Shown: positions 1-6,100, numbered from the stretch's first letter. The stretch is DNA of 8,680 nucleotides from Zoogloeaceae bacterium (GCA_031274855.1 JAISPO010000174.1:1-8680); one strand, 5' to 3'. Numbers and translations: made by a program. The notes: generated by a model from the letters alone, not told the origin.

Positions 1-1667
1 CCGTCCGGGTCGAAGAAGATGATGCCCGGGGGGCCGAACAGGGTGAAGCGTTTGAGGAGCGCGGCGTGGTCTTCGGTGGTTTCGGTGACATCGGCTTGCA
101 GAAGGAGAACGCCGGATAGCCTGGCCTGCACCTGGGCATCGGCGAAGGTGAACTTTTCCATTTCCTTGCAGGTGGCGCACCAGTCGGCGTAGAAGTCGAG
201 CATGACCGGCTGGTGGCGGGCGGCGGCTTCGTTGACGCGGCGGTCGAGTTCCGCGATGGAATGGACGCGCTCGAACGCGAGTTTCGGCGCTGCGCTTTCC
301 TGCGCTGCCTTGCCGCGCAGGAAGTCTAGCGGTTGCAGCGGGTCTTTGGCGCCGCCGAATACACCGGCGAGCATGGCGGCGCCGGTCAGCAGCATCAGCA
401 CCCCGACGCCTTTCCAGAGCCGCTGCCAGTTACCGCTATGGGGCGGCAGCGGGTCGAGGGCGTGCAGAAAAATGGCGGGTACGATCAACAGCGCCGCCCA
501 GCCGAGCATTTGCGCCCAGACCGGAATCACCGGCGTGATGAGCCAGAGCGCGGTCGCCAGCATGACGACGCCGAAAAACTTTTTGACTGCTTCCATCCAC
601 GGGCCGGCTTTGGGCAACAGCGAGCGCGAGAATGTGCCGACCAGAATCAGCGGCGCACCCATGCCCAGCGCCATGGCGAACAGCGCCGCGCCGCCGAGCA
701 CGGCGTCTTTGGTTTTGGCGATGTAAATCAGCGCGCCGGCCAGCGGCGCGGCCACGCAGGGGCCGACGATCAGCGCCGAGAGCGCGCCCATGACGGCGAT
801 GGCGCCGAAGCTGCCGCCCTGCCGGTTGGCTTCGGCGGAAAACTTGCTCTGCAAGGCGGCCGGTAGTTGCAGTTCGTAGAGGCCGAACATCGACAGCGAA
901 AGCGCGACGAAGATCAAAGCGAAACCGCCGAGTACCCAGATGTTTTGCAATGCGCCGGAAAGCAGGGCGCCGGAGAAACCGGCGGCAACGCCTGCGGCGG
1001 CGTAGGTGACGGCCATGCCGAGCACATAGGCAAGCGACAGCCAGAATGCGCGGGCGTGCGTCACCGCATGGCCGTGGTTGACAATGATGCCGGAGAGGAT
1101 GGGCACCATCGGATAAACGCAGGGCGAGAGGCACAACAGCAGGCCGAAGCCGAAGAAGCTGGTGATGATGAGCCAGAAGCTGCCATGCTTGAGGATACCG
1201 GCAATGCGCGAGGATTCGTCGCCGGTATCGGCAGGCGCGGCGGTTGCGGCGACGGTCATGTCGACGACAGCCTGCTGCGGTATCGGCGGATAGCAAATGC
1301 CCCGATCCCAACAGCCCTGCGAGACTGCCTTGAGCGTGAACGTGGCGGCGTCACCGGCCTCAATGGGAATGCGGATGGCGACTGAGCCGCTGTAGGTTTC
1401 GACCTTGCCGAAAATTTCGTCGTCCTTGATCTTGCCGGCGGGGAAAACGGGCTGGCCGAGTTTTACCGTTGCCGGTTCGGCGCTGAAGCGGAATTTCTCC
1501 CGATACATGTAATAGCCGCTGACGATGTCCCAACGGGCTTCCACAGTGTTGGCGTCGATGGCGCGGGCCGAGTAGCGGTAGGCTTGCTCAGGGGGGAGCG
1601 GCTCCTCGGCATGGACAGCGAAAGCAAAAAGAGCGAAGAGCGGCAGCAGCAGGCGGGCGATGTTCAT
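1..1667 (-). CDS. dsbD: Thiol:disulfide interchange protein DsbD (partial, C-terminus beyond the window)
   Basis: Inner-membrane reductase that passes electrons from cytoplasmic thioredoxin to periplasmic partners such as DsbC and cytochrome c maturation proteins. About 555 residues are visible. Residues 1-20 form a signal peptide ending in AVHA before EE. The periplasmic alpha domain follows, with the QGCWDRGICYPP motif (Cys119, Cys125). A transmembrane domain of about eight helices (roughly 163-435) contains LSPCVYP (Cys183) and GPCVAAP (Cys304), the buried redox pair. The C-terminal thioredoxin-like domain contains ADWCATCKEME (Cys497, Cys500). All three cysteine pairs are intact. The family is usually about 565-610 residues, so only the last few dozen residues should be missing. 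The ATG at 1667 overlaps the cutA stop as ATGA, and no Shine-Dalgarno sequence is visible, which suggests translational coupling. The identification is very secure. Confidence 0.97.
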   Translation of the reverse strand, partial: MNIARLLLPLFALFAFAVHAEEPLPPEQAYRYSARAIDANTVEARWDIVSGYYMYREKFRFSAEPATVKLGQPVFPAGKIKDDEIFGKVETYSGSVAIRIPIEAGDAATFTLKAVSQGCWDRGICYPPIPQQAVVDMTVAATAAPADTGDESSRIAGILKHGSFWLIITSFFGFGLLLCLSPCVYPMVPILSGIIVNHGHAVTHARAFWLSLAYVLGMAVTYAAAGVAAGFSGALLSGALQNIWVLGGFALIFVALSLSMFGLYELQLPAALQSKFSAEANRQGGSFGAIAVMGALSALIVGPCVAAPLAGALIYIAKTKDAVLGGAALFAMALGMGAPLILVGTFSRSLLPKAGPWMEAVKKFFGVVMLATALWLITPVIPVWAQMLGWAALLIVPAIFLHALDPLPPHSGNWQRLWKGVGVLMLLTGAAMLAGVFGGAKDPLQPLDFLRGKAAQESAAPKLAFERVHSIAELDRRVNEAAARHQPVMLDFYADWCATCKEMEKFTFADAQVQARLSGVLLLQADVTETTEDHAALLKRFTLFGPPGIIFFDPD

Positions 1668-1990
1668 GGGCTAGTCGGCGCGGTTTCAGCGGCCAGCCAG
1701 CCGAGATAGGCGGGCAGACCGGCGGTAATCGGAATGGCAATGATTTCTGGAAGCTCGTAGGGATGCCGGGCGCGGATGGCCGCCTCCAACCCGGAATAAC
1801 GCTGCGTGGTGGTTTTGATGAGCAGCGGTACTTCGGACGCATCTTCCAGCTTGCCTTGCCAGCGATATACCGAGCGGCAGGGCGCGAGAATGTTCACACA
1901 GGCGGCCAGCCGCGCGTCGACAACATGCGCCGCCAAGGCGCGGGCGCTGGCTTCGTCGGGCAGGCTGGTGAGCACGAGCAGGGCTTCCAT
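1664..1990 (-). CDS. cutA: CutA1 family divalent-cation tolerance protein
   Basis: Small cytoplasmic protein of 108 residues, the normal CutA length. The family forms very stable trimers with a ferredoxin-like fold and binds divalent metals such as copper. The exact biochemical role is unsettled. Family signatures seen are the N-terminal VLTSLPDEASA strand-helix, LAACVNI (residues 28-34), SVYRWQGK (40-47), LLIKT (56-60) and the HPYELPEIIAIPI segment (76-88) with Cys31 and Cys38. The ATG at 1990 is the earliest possible start, because the stop of the upstream permease lies in the same frame only 15 bases before it. No clear ribosome binding site is seen. The gene ends in an ATGA overlap with dsbD. 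The cutA-dsbD pairing is also known from E. coli, where dsbD was once called cutA2. Confidence 0.95.
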   Translation of the reverse strand: MEALLVLTSLPDEASARALAAHVVDARLAACVNILAPCRSVYRWQGKLEDASEVPLLIKTTTQRYSGLEAAIRARHPYELPEIIAIPITAGLPAYLGWLAAETAPTSP

Positions 1991-2005
1991 GCCGGTATTG
2001 TAGGC

Positions 2006-2800
2006 TCAGGAAAGCAGCCGCCGCCGAGTCAGCGCCACCGCGATCCAGTGGCAGAACACGGTGATTACGATCAGAACGCCGACGTGCAGGAGCGGCAGTT
2101 CCGGTACCTGGCCGAACAGCAGGGGCCGGATCAGCGCGACGGCGTGAGTCAGCGGCAGCACTTGTGACAACATCTGCATGCCTTCCGGCAGACGGTCGAG
2201 CGGGAAAAATACGCCGGACAAGAACGTCATCGGCGTGATGAACAGCGTGAAGTAGTACATGAAAAAATCGTAGGAGGGCGCGAGCGCAGTAAAAATCAGG
2301 CCGGGCGCGGCGAAGGCCAGTCCGGTCAGAAAAATGACTGGTATGGCCCAGAGCGCCAGCGGCGAGGAAGTCAGCCCAAGCGCCCAAATGACGATCAATA
2401 TGGCAATGCCTGACAGCGAGGCTTTGGCGGCGGCCCAGAGCAGTTCGCCGAACACGACATCATCGAGCGCCATCGGCGCGTTGATGATCCCTTCCCAGGT
2501 TTTTTGATCATGCATACGGGAGAAGGCCGCGTAGAGCGCCTCGAAGGAGGCAGTATTCATGGTCGACGCGCACACTGTGCCGGTGGCCAGAAAAGCGATG
2601 TAGGAACCGCCGCCGAAAGCCGGAAGCGCCGCAGGCAGCAGCCCGCCGAGGCCGTAGCCGAGGCCGAACATGTAAATCATCGGGTCGGCCAGATTGCCCA
2701 GTATGGTCGGGATGGAACGCTTGCGCCAAACCAGCAGATTGCGCCGCCAGACGGCAATGGCACGCCATGAAAGAATGGGGGGGGCGAAATTTGCGGTCAT
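2006..2800 (-). CDS. ABC-2 type (NodJ-like) exporter permease
   Basis: Membrane subunit of 264 residues that should pair with the ATPase encoded just upstream. After a basic N-terminal stretch (WRRNLLVWRKRS, about 18-29) come about six hydrophobic segments: near 38-60, 64-85, 115-140, 147-172, 176-200 and 236-258. The stretch around 176-202 (SYDFFMYYFTLFITPMTFLS, then GVFFPLD) and the later LPLTHAVALIRPLL (215-228) are typical of the NodJ/ABC-2 permease family. The ATG at 2800 was chosen because a GAGGGA ribosome binding site sits six bases before it and the upstream gene ends two bases before it; an in-frame start further upstream would lie inside the ATPase gene. The cargo cannot be told from sequence. 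NodJ exports lipo-chitooligosaccharides in rhizobia, but most betaproteobacterial homologs have no known substrate. The start region carries a tract of eight C bases. Confidence 0.92.
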   Translation of the reverse strand: MTANFAPPILSWRAIAVWRRNLLVWRKRSIPTILGNLADPMIYMFGLGYGLGGLLPAALPAFGGGSYIAFLATGTVCASTMNTASFEALYAAFSRMHDQKTWEGIINAPMALDDVVFGELLWAAAKASLSGIAILIVIWALGLTSSPLALWAIPVIFLTGLAFAAPGLIFTALAPSYDFFMYYFTLFITPMTFLSGVFFPLDRLPEGMQMLSQVLPLTHAVALIRPLLFGQVPELPLLHVGVLIVITVFCHWIAVALTRRRLLS

Positions 2801-2802
2801 GC

Positions 2803-3564
2803 TCAGTCCCTCAACTCGTGGCCGGTCAGTTTGAGGAACACGTCTTCGAGATTGGCAGGCCGCAGCGACGAAGGCGAAACGGAAATGTGTTGCGCGATCA
2901 GCGTCTGCGGCAGCCCCTCGGCGATGATGCGGCCCTCGTCCATGATCGCCAGCCGCTGGCACAGGCGCTCGGCTTCTTCCATGAAATGCGTGGTGAGCAA
3001 AATGGTTTTGCCCTCGGCGAGCAGGCCTTGCAGCCTATCCCAAATCAAGCGCCGCGCCTGCGGATCGAGGCCGGTCGTCGGCTCGTCGAGCACCAGCAGA
3101 TCGGGATCGTTGACCAGCGCGCGCGCCAGCGTCAAGCGCCGCTTCATGCCGCCGGAGAGTTGGGGAATTTTGACCGCAGCCTTGCTGGTCAGCCCCGCGA
3201 ATTCGAGCAAGCGGGGAATGCGCGTGCGGATGGTCGCGTCGTCGAGGCCGAAGTAGCGGCCAAACACCAGCAGATTTTCGGCAGCGGAAAAATCAGGATC
3301 GAGGTTGTCGAACTGCGGCACGATGCCGACGCGCAGCCGCGCCTCGCGGGCGCGTTGCGGTACCGGCTCGCCCACCATCGTGATGCTGCCGCTATCGGGC
3401 ACGGTCAGGCCGAGGCAGCAGCGCAGCGTCGTCGTTTTACCCGCGCCGTTGGGGCCGAGCAGGCCGAAGCACTCGCCCTTTTGCAGCGCAAAGGAAACAC
3501 CGGCCACCACTTCGCGGCCGCCGTAACGCTTGCGCAGGTCAATGACTTCTAAAGGTGTCGCCAT
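2803..3564 (-). CDS. ABC exporter ATP-binding protein (NodI-like), short C-terminus
   Basis: Cytoplasmic ATPase of 253 residues for the exporter whose permease follows two bases later. All nucleotide-binding motifs are intact: Walker A GPNGAGKT (37-44), Q-loop Gln84 in VPQFDNLDPDF, signature LSGGM (136-140), Walker B LLVLDE (156-161), D-loop TTGLD and switch His193 in TTHFMEEAERL. The end, RPANLEDVFLKLTGHELRD, matches the NodI-type tail. Between LIAQHI (222-227) and RPANLEDVF (235 on) there are only seven residues, where family members as I recall them have some 50 more, so a subdomain seems to be missing. The ATG at 3564 (MATPLEVIDLRKRYG) fits the family N-terminus and lies inside the end of the upstream hydrolase gene with a 16-base overlap. 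No strong ribosome binding site is visible, so coupled translation is likely. Confidence 0.93.
   Translation of the reverse strand: MATPLEVIDLRKRYGGREVVAGVSFALQKGECFGLLGPNGAGKTTTLRCCLGLTVPDSGSITMVGEPVPQRAREARLRVGIVPQFDNLDPDFSAAENLLVFGRYFGLDDATIRTRIPRLLEFAGLTSKAAVKIPQLSGGMKRRLTLARALVNDPDLLVLDEPTTGLDPQARRLIWDRLQGLLAEGKTILLTTHFMEEAERLCQRLAIMDEGRIIAEGLPQTLIAQHISVSPSSLRPANLEDVFLKLTGHELRD
2807..2812 (-). promoter_or_regulatory. Ribosome binding site of the ABC permease
   Basis: GAGGGA on the minus strand, six bases before the ATG at 2800, overlapping the last codons and stop region of the ATPase gene. It fixes the permease start and is one of few strong Shine-Dalgarno sites in the minus-strand block. 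Confidence 0.7.
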
Positions 3565-4172
3565 GCGTCGTGGATGATTTTGCGAATGATGTGCAGACGC
3601 CGGTGAAAGAAATGATCCGCGCCCGCGACCACGGTGATCGGCAGTTCCAGCGGCTCGGCCCATTTCAGCGCGTTGGCCAGCGGCACGGTTTCGTCGGCGG
3701 AGCCGTGAATGACAATGGTATCGGGCGCGACGGCAGCCGTTTCGTACTGGCGGTGGCCTTCGATGAAACCGGCGGCGGTGCCGACCAGAATCAGCCGCGT
3801 GGCCTTGACCGACTGCGCCAGCCGCGTCACCACATAAGCGCCGAAAGAAAACCCGGCCAGATAAAGCGGCAAATCGCCGAAGCGTTGCCGCGCGTAATCA
3901 TGGACAGCCCGCAAATCGCCGGTCTCGGCAATGCCGCGATCATGCGTGCCCTCGCTGCCGCCGACGCCGCGGAAGCTGGGCCGCAGGGTGTGACAGCCCA
4001 ACTCGCGCAAGGCTTTCGCCAGCGTCGTCACCACCTTGTTGTCGGCTGTGCCGCCGAACAGCGGATGCGGATGGGCAATGAGCGCGATGCCGGTCGCCGC
4101 TTCACGCGGCTCGACAAAAATCTCGATCTTGCCCGCAGGCCCATCGAGCAGGACGCGCTCGTGCCGGTTCAT
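3549..4172 (-). CDS. Alpha/beta hydrolase (COG2945-like)
   Basis: Predicted cytoplasmic serine hydrolase of 207 residues with no signal peptide or membrane segment. The fold markers are HPHPLFGGT (34-42, near the oxyanion region), RPSFRGVGGSEG (64-75), the nucleophile elbow GFSFG with Ser109, the acid region HGSADETVP with Asp160, and the catalytic histidine in GADHFFH (His187). The triad is therefore complete. Substrates of this family are mostly unknown, and esterase or thioesterase-like activity is only a guess. The start at 4172 gives MNRHERVLLDG and forms an ATGA overlap with the ferredoxin gene before it. The stop lies 16 bases inside the ABC ATPase gene, so the hydrolase is embedded in the same transcript. 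Confidence 0.9.
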   Translation of the reverse strand: MNRHERVLLDGPAGKIEIFVEPREAATGIALIAHPHPLFGGTADNKVVTTLAKALRELGCHTLRPSFRGVGGSEGTHDRGIAETGDLRAVHDYARQRFGDLPLYLAGFSFGAYVVTRLAQSVKATRLILVGTAAGFIEGHRQYETAAVAPDTIVIHGSADETVPLANALKWAEPLELPITVVAGADHFFHRRLHIIRKIIHDAWRHL

Positions 4173-4483
4173 GGGGCTATCAGCAGGCGTTGAACGACTT
4201 TGCCCTGCATGAGATGCGAGTCGATGATTTCGTCGATATCTTCCCGGTCGACGTAGGTATACCAGACCGCTTCGGGATAGATGACGAGGGCTGGGCCTGC
4301 CTCGCAACGATTGAGACAACCGGCGCTGTTAATGCGCACCCTGCCGGAAATTTTGTCGCCAAGCGCCTTGACGCGCTGCTTGCAGTAATCGCGCATGGCC
4401 GCCGCGCCATGATTGTTGCAGCAGGATTCACCGGCGTCGCGCTGGTTGGCGCAGAAAAAAACGTGATACTTGAAGTAGCTCAT
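4169..4483 (-). CDS. Thioredoxin-like [2Fe-2S] ferredoxin domain protein
   Basis: Small cytoplasmic protein of 104 residues with the thioredoxin-like [2Fe-2S] ferredoxin pattern. Cysteines are at 11, 21, 22, 34, 56 and 60. By comparison with the Aquifex-type ferredoxin (ligands at 9, 22, 55 and 59), Cys11, Cys21 or Cys22, Cys56 and Cys60 are the likely cluster ligands. The segment RVRINSAGCLNRCEAGP (48-64) and the later WYTYVDREDIDEIIDSHL (74-91) are strongly typical of this proteobacterial family. The role is probably electron transfer or redox sensing, with an unknown partner. The gene is joined by ATGA overlaps to the MazG-like gene upstream and the hydrolase downstream. A run of seven T bases on the coding strand lies just before the Cys11 codon. 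Confidence 0.92.
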   Translation of the reverse strand: MSYFKYHVFFCANQRDAGESCCNNHGAAAMRDYCKQRVKALGDKISGRVRINSAGCLNRCEAGPALVIYPEAVWYTYVDREDIDEIIDSHLMQGKVVQRLLIAP

Positions 4484-4818
4484 TCGATGTTCTCTGACGG
4501 GGGATATTTGATGGCGTTTTTCGCCATCTTAGCGCGAGCTGCGGCAATGAGGTCGATATCCAGCGCGTCGGCCAATTCGACCAGGTAGATCAGCGTATCG
4601 GCGACTTCGTCACGCGCGGCGGCGAGCGTTTCCGGCGGCAGGGCGCGGCTTTGTTCGGGCGTCAGCCACTGGAAATGTTCGACCAGTTCGGCGGCTTCGA
4701 CAATCATCGCCATCGCCAGATTTTTTGGCGTGTGAAATTGCCGCCAGTCACGCGCATCGGCGAATTCGCGCAAGGCATCGCGCAGCGAGGTGAGGTCGCG
4801 GATATCAGTCGTGTTCAT
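4480..4818 (-). CDS. MazG-like nucleotide pyrophosphohydrolase
   Basis: All-alpha NTP pyrophosphatase of 112 residues, similar to the dCTP pyrophosphatase (RS21-C6/DCTPP1) branch. It should hydrolyse a nucleoside triphosphate to the monophosphate and pyrophosphate in the cytoplasm, as house-cleaning or dNTP pool control. The Mg-binding pattern is present: EAAE (Glu41, Glu44) followed by DEVAD (Glu71, Asp74). DWRQFHTPKNLAMAM (24-38) precedes the first motif, and a KMAKNAIKYP end (97-106) is typical of this branch. The length is normal for a single-domain member. The ATG at 4818 lies inside the end of the VanZ gene (14-base overlap), and the stop overlaps the ferredoxin start as ATGA. The exact nucleotide substrate cannot be decided from sequence. 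Confidence 0.92.
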   Translation of the reverse strand: MNTTDIRDLTSLRDALREFADARDWRQFHTPKNLAMAMIVEAAELVEHFQWLTPEQSRALPPETLAAARDEVADTLIYLVELADALDIDLIAAARAKMAKNAIKYPPSENIE

Positions 4819-5863
4819 GGGAGGTTCTCATCAGCATCAGCCAGGGTAGCGCGAGGAAGGGCCAGAAATTGGAAGCCAGATGCGTCAAGCCGTGGAAGTT
4901 GAGGAACTGCCCCGGATTCCAGACTTGATAAGTGTTGACCAGATAGGGATTGTCGGGCGCGACATTGACCAGCGTGGTCGCCAGCAGCAGCGACAAAGCC
5001 GCCAAGACCCGCTGCCAGCGGGCATGAAGGAATGTTGCCAGCCACCACAGGGAAAGGCCGATGGCGAGTCCGGTCAGGCTGCCGGGCGTGGCCCATACCA
5101 GACCGCCGCGTCCGCTCATCATGATCTGGTAAGCGGCGCTCTTGGCCAGCAGGCCCGCCACGATGACCGCCAGCGACGGGCTGCGCAGCGGCGGGCGTGT
5201 CAGCAGCGTCACGAACAGACCGATTGCCAAGGTGTGCGCCCCGACGATTACCGCCTCGATTTTGATGAAAGATTCGGCGCTGTAATCCAGCGGCGCGGGG
5301 ATGCTGAACAGTTGGCGCAGGCTGCCGTTGCCGAATAACAGGATGTCTGGATTCAACTGCGTCAGCAGCCAGAGCCAGATCAGCAGCAGGCCCGCGTCCG
5401 GCAGGCTGCCGGACTGGAACACCTGATGGCGCAAGCGGTCGAGCCAGCCGCCGTCGAACACCGATCTCGCCCAGAGGCCGCCTGCCAGCGCGCCGAGCAA
5501 AGCGCCCAGCGCGTTGAAGCCGAGGTCGACATTGGAAGGCACGCGGCTGGGCAGGAAGTGCTGAAGTGTCTCCATGCTGAAGCTCAGTCCCGCGCCGATG
5601 ACGACGGCCAGCGCGACCGCCAGCGGCAACGCCAGCCACCGCCGCAGCGCAGCCGCCCACAGGAAGCCGAGCGGCAGGTAGGCCAGCAGATTGATGAGGA
5701 TATCGAAAGCCGTCGTGTAGCGCGGCCATGCGGCGGTCAAAAAAGCGGTCAGCGGCGCGCCCGAATCGTGCCAGCCGGTCAGCGGATAAAGGCTGCCATA
5801 AATGGCCAGCAGCGTATAGGCGCTGGCCAGATAAAGCGGCAGCGGCGAACTGATGCGCGTCAC
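4805..5863 (-). CDS. VanZ-family polytopic membrane protein, long form
   Basis: Integral inner-membrane protein of 352 residues from the chosen start. The N-terminal half is a VanZ-like domain: FDILINLLAYLPLGF (53-67), then METLQHFLPSRVPSNVDLGFN in two parts around Glu98, Gln101, Arg107, Asp113 and Asn117, the conserved polar residues of the family. The C-terminal half adds several hydrophobic segments (about 156-172, 203-222, 228-246, 261-280, 285-300 and 332-346), so the protein is about twice the length of a minimal VanZ. Function is unknown; the name comes from teicoplanin resistance, but chromosomal homologs should not be read as resistance genes. The GTG at 5863 is preferred because GGAG lies ten bases upstream and the reading MTRISSPLPLYLASAY looks like a normal N-terminus. 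The frame stays open to a GTG at 5905, next to the repeats, so the start is uncertain. The gene opens the eight-gene block. Confidence 0.82.
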   Translation of the reverse strand: MTRISSPLPLYLASAYTLLAIYGSLYPLTGWHDSGAPLTAFLTAAWPRYTTAFDILINLLAYLPLGFLWAAALRRWLALPLAVALAVVIGAGLSFSMETLQHFLPSRVPSNVDLGFNALGALLGALAGGLWARSVFDGGWLDRLRHQVFQSGSLPDAGLLLIWLWLLTQLNPDILLFGNGSLRQLFSIPAPLDYSAESFIKIEAVIVGAHTLAIGLFVTLLTRPPLRSPSLAVIVAGLLAKSAAYQIMMSGRGGLVWATPGSLTGLAIGLSLWWLATFLHARWQRVLAALSLLLATTLVNVAPDNPYLVNTYQVWNPGQFLNFHGLTHLASNFWPFLALPWLMLMRTSHEHD

Positions 5864-5873
5864 TGCCGTGTCA

Positions 5874-5877
5874 CTCC
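5874..5877 (-). promoter_or_regulatory. Ribosome binding site supporting the vanZ-like start at 5863
   Basis: GGAG on the minus strand, ten bases before the GTG at 5863. The spacing is at the long end. The competing GTG at 5905 has only the G-rich edge of the repeat region in front of it. This site is the main reason for choosing 5863. Confidence 0.45.
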
Positions 5878-5915
5878 ATTTCGCGTTCAAAAAAATAAGA
5901 ACCACCCCCGGAAAT

Positions 5916-5945
5916 CGTCATTCCCGCGAAAGCGGGAATCCAAGG
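5916..5945 (+). repeat. dRS3-like palindromic repeat, copy 1 (left inverted arm)
   Basis: The core is ATTCCCGCGAAAGCGGGAAT, which fits the ATTCCC-N8-GGGAAT form of the Neisseria dRS3 repeat and is itself a stem-loop (ATTCCCGC / GCGGGAAT). The 30 bases 5916-5945 are the exact reverse complement of 5996-6025. Confidence 0.93.
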
Positions 5946-5964
5946 TTTTCGTTCCCTTCCAGAA

Positions 5965-5984
5965 GCGTCGCAGGAAAACGACGC
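5965..5984. repeat. Short inverted repeat inside the repeat pair
   Basis: GCGTCG (5965-5970) and CGACGC (5979-5984) are perfect complements around the loop CAGGAAAA. It sits near the middle of the 50 bases between the two 30-base arms, so the whole 5916-6025 unit has a nested hairpin layout. No T-run follows directly on either strand. Confidence 0.7.
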
Positions 5985-5995
5985 AACCCCAACGT

Positions 5996-6025
5996 CCTTG
6001 GATTCCCGCTTTCGCGGGAATGACG
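5996..6025 (-). repeat. dRS3-like palindromic repeat, copy 2 (right inverted arm)
   Basis: This is a perfect 30-base inverted copy of 5916-5945, separated from it by 50 bases. The pair could form a long stem, or each arm could fold alone. Short open frames through such copies give the translated strings FPRKRES and WIPAFAGMT that are often misannotated as proteins. Confidence 0.93.
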
Positions 6026-6034
6026 GGATGAGGT

Positions 6035-6058
6035 GGATTCCCTTTCGCGGGAATGACG
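6035..6058 (-). repeat. dRS3-like repeat, copy 3 (degenerate)
   Basis: Same orientation as copy 2, starting nine bases beyond its end. It matches the GGATTCCC...GCGGGAATGACG part of copy 2 except for a two-base loss (GC) in the stem, which leaves an imperfect palindrome. It lies 42 bases downstream of the ubiT stop. Confidence 0.85.
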
Positions 6059-6100
6059 CTGTGTTGTTGTCGTTTTGAAGTAGAAATGGAATCACTGCGC

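Larger units (their letters stand above)
5864..6100. other. Intergenic region between ubiT and the vanZ-like gene
   Basis: About 237 bases separate the ubiT stop from the chosen vanZ-like start. Apart from the three repeats and the inner hairpin I see no gene. Reading on the minus strand, the last repeat is followed after about 15 bases by a T-rich run (TTATTTTTTT, about 5889-5898); this is too far from the stem for a standard intrinsic terminator. I cannot point to a good promoter here, so the eight-gene block may be read from ubiUVT or from a promoter hidden in the repeats. Confidence 0.6.

Noticed and set aside
436..1311. Long minus-strand open frame in another frame within dsbD (291 codons)
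   Set aside because: Arginine- and alanine-rich composition with no family likeness. It is fully covered by the well-supported dsbD frame with all its cysteine motifs.
2767..3552. Long plus-strand open frame opposite the ABC ATPase (261 codons)
   Set aside because: It is the antisense shadow of a gene with intact Walker A, Walker B and signature motifs. No recognisable domain.
2006..3564. Nodulation factor exporter NodI/NodJ
   Set aside because: The family likeness is real, but no nod genes or nod box are seen and such exporters are widespread in non-nodulating betaproteobacteria. Named only as NodI/NodJ-like.
4805..5863. Glycopeptide resistance gene vanZ
   Set aside because: VanZ-like domains are common in chromosomes without resistance clusters, and no vanHAX genes are present.
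5889..5945. Intrinsic terminator after ubiT
   Set aside because: The stem is strong, but the T-rich run is about 15 bases beyond it on the minus strand, so it does not fit a standard terminator. Left as a possible weak or structural stop only.
5916..6058. CRISPR array
   Set aside because: Only three copies, in mixed orientation, with unequal spacing, palindromic core and no cas genes nearby.
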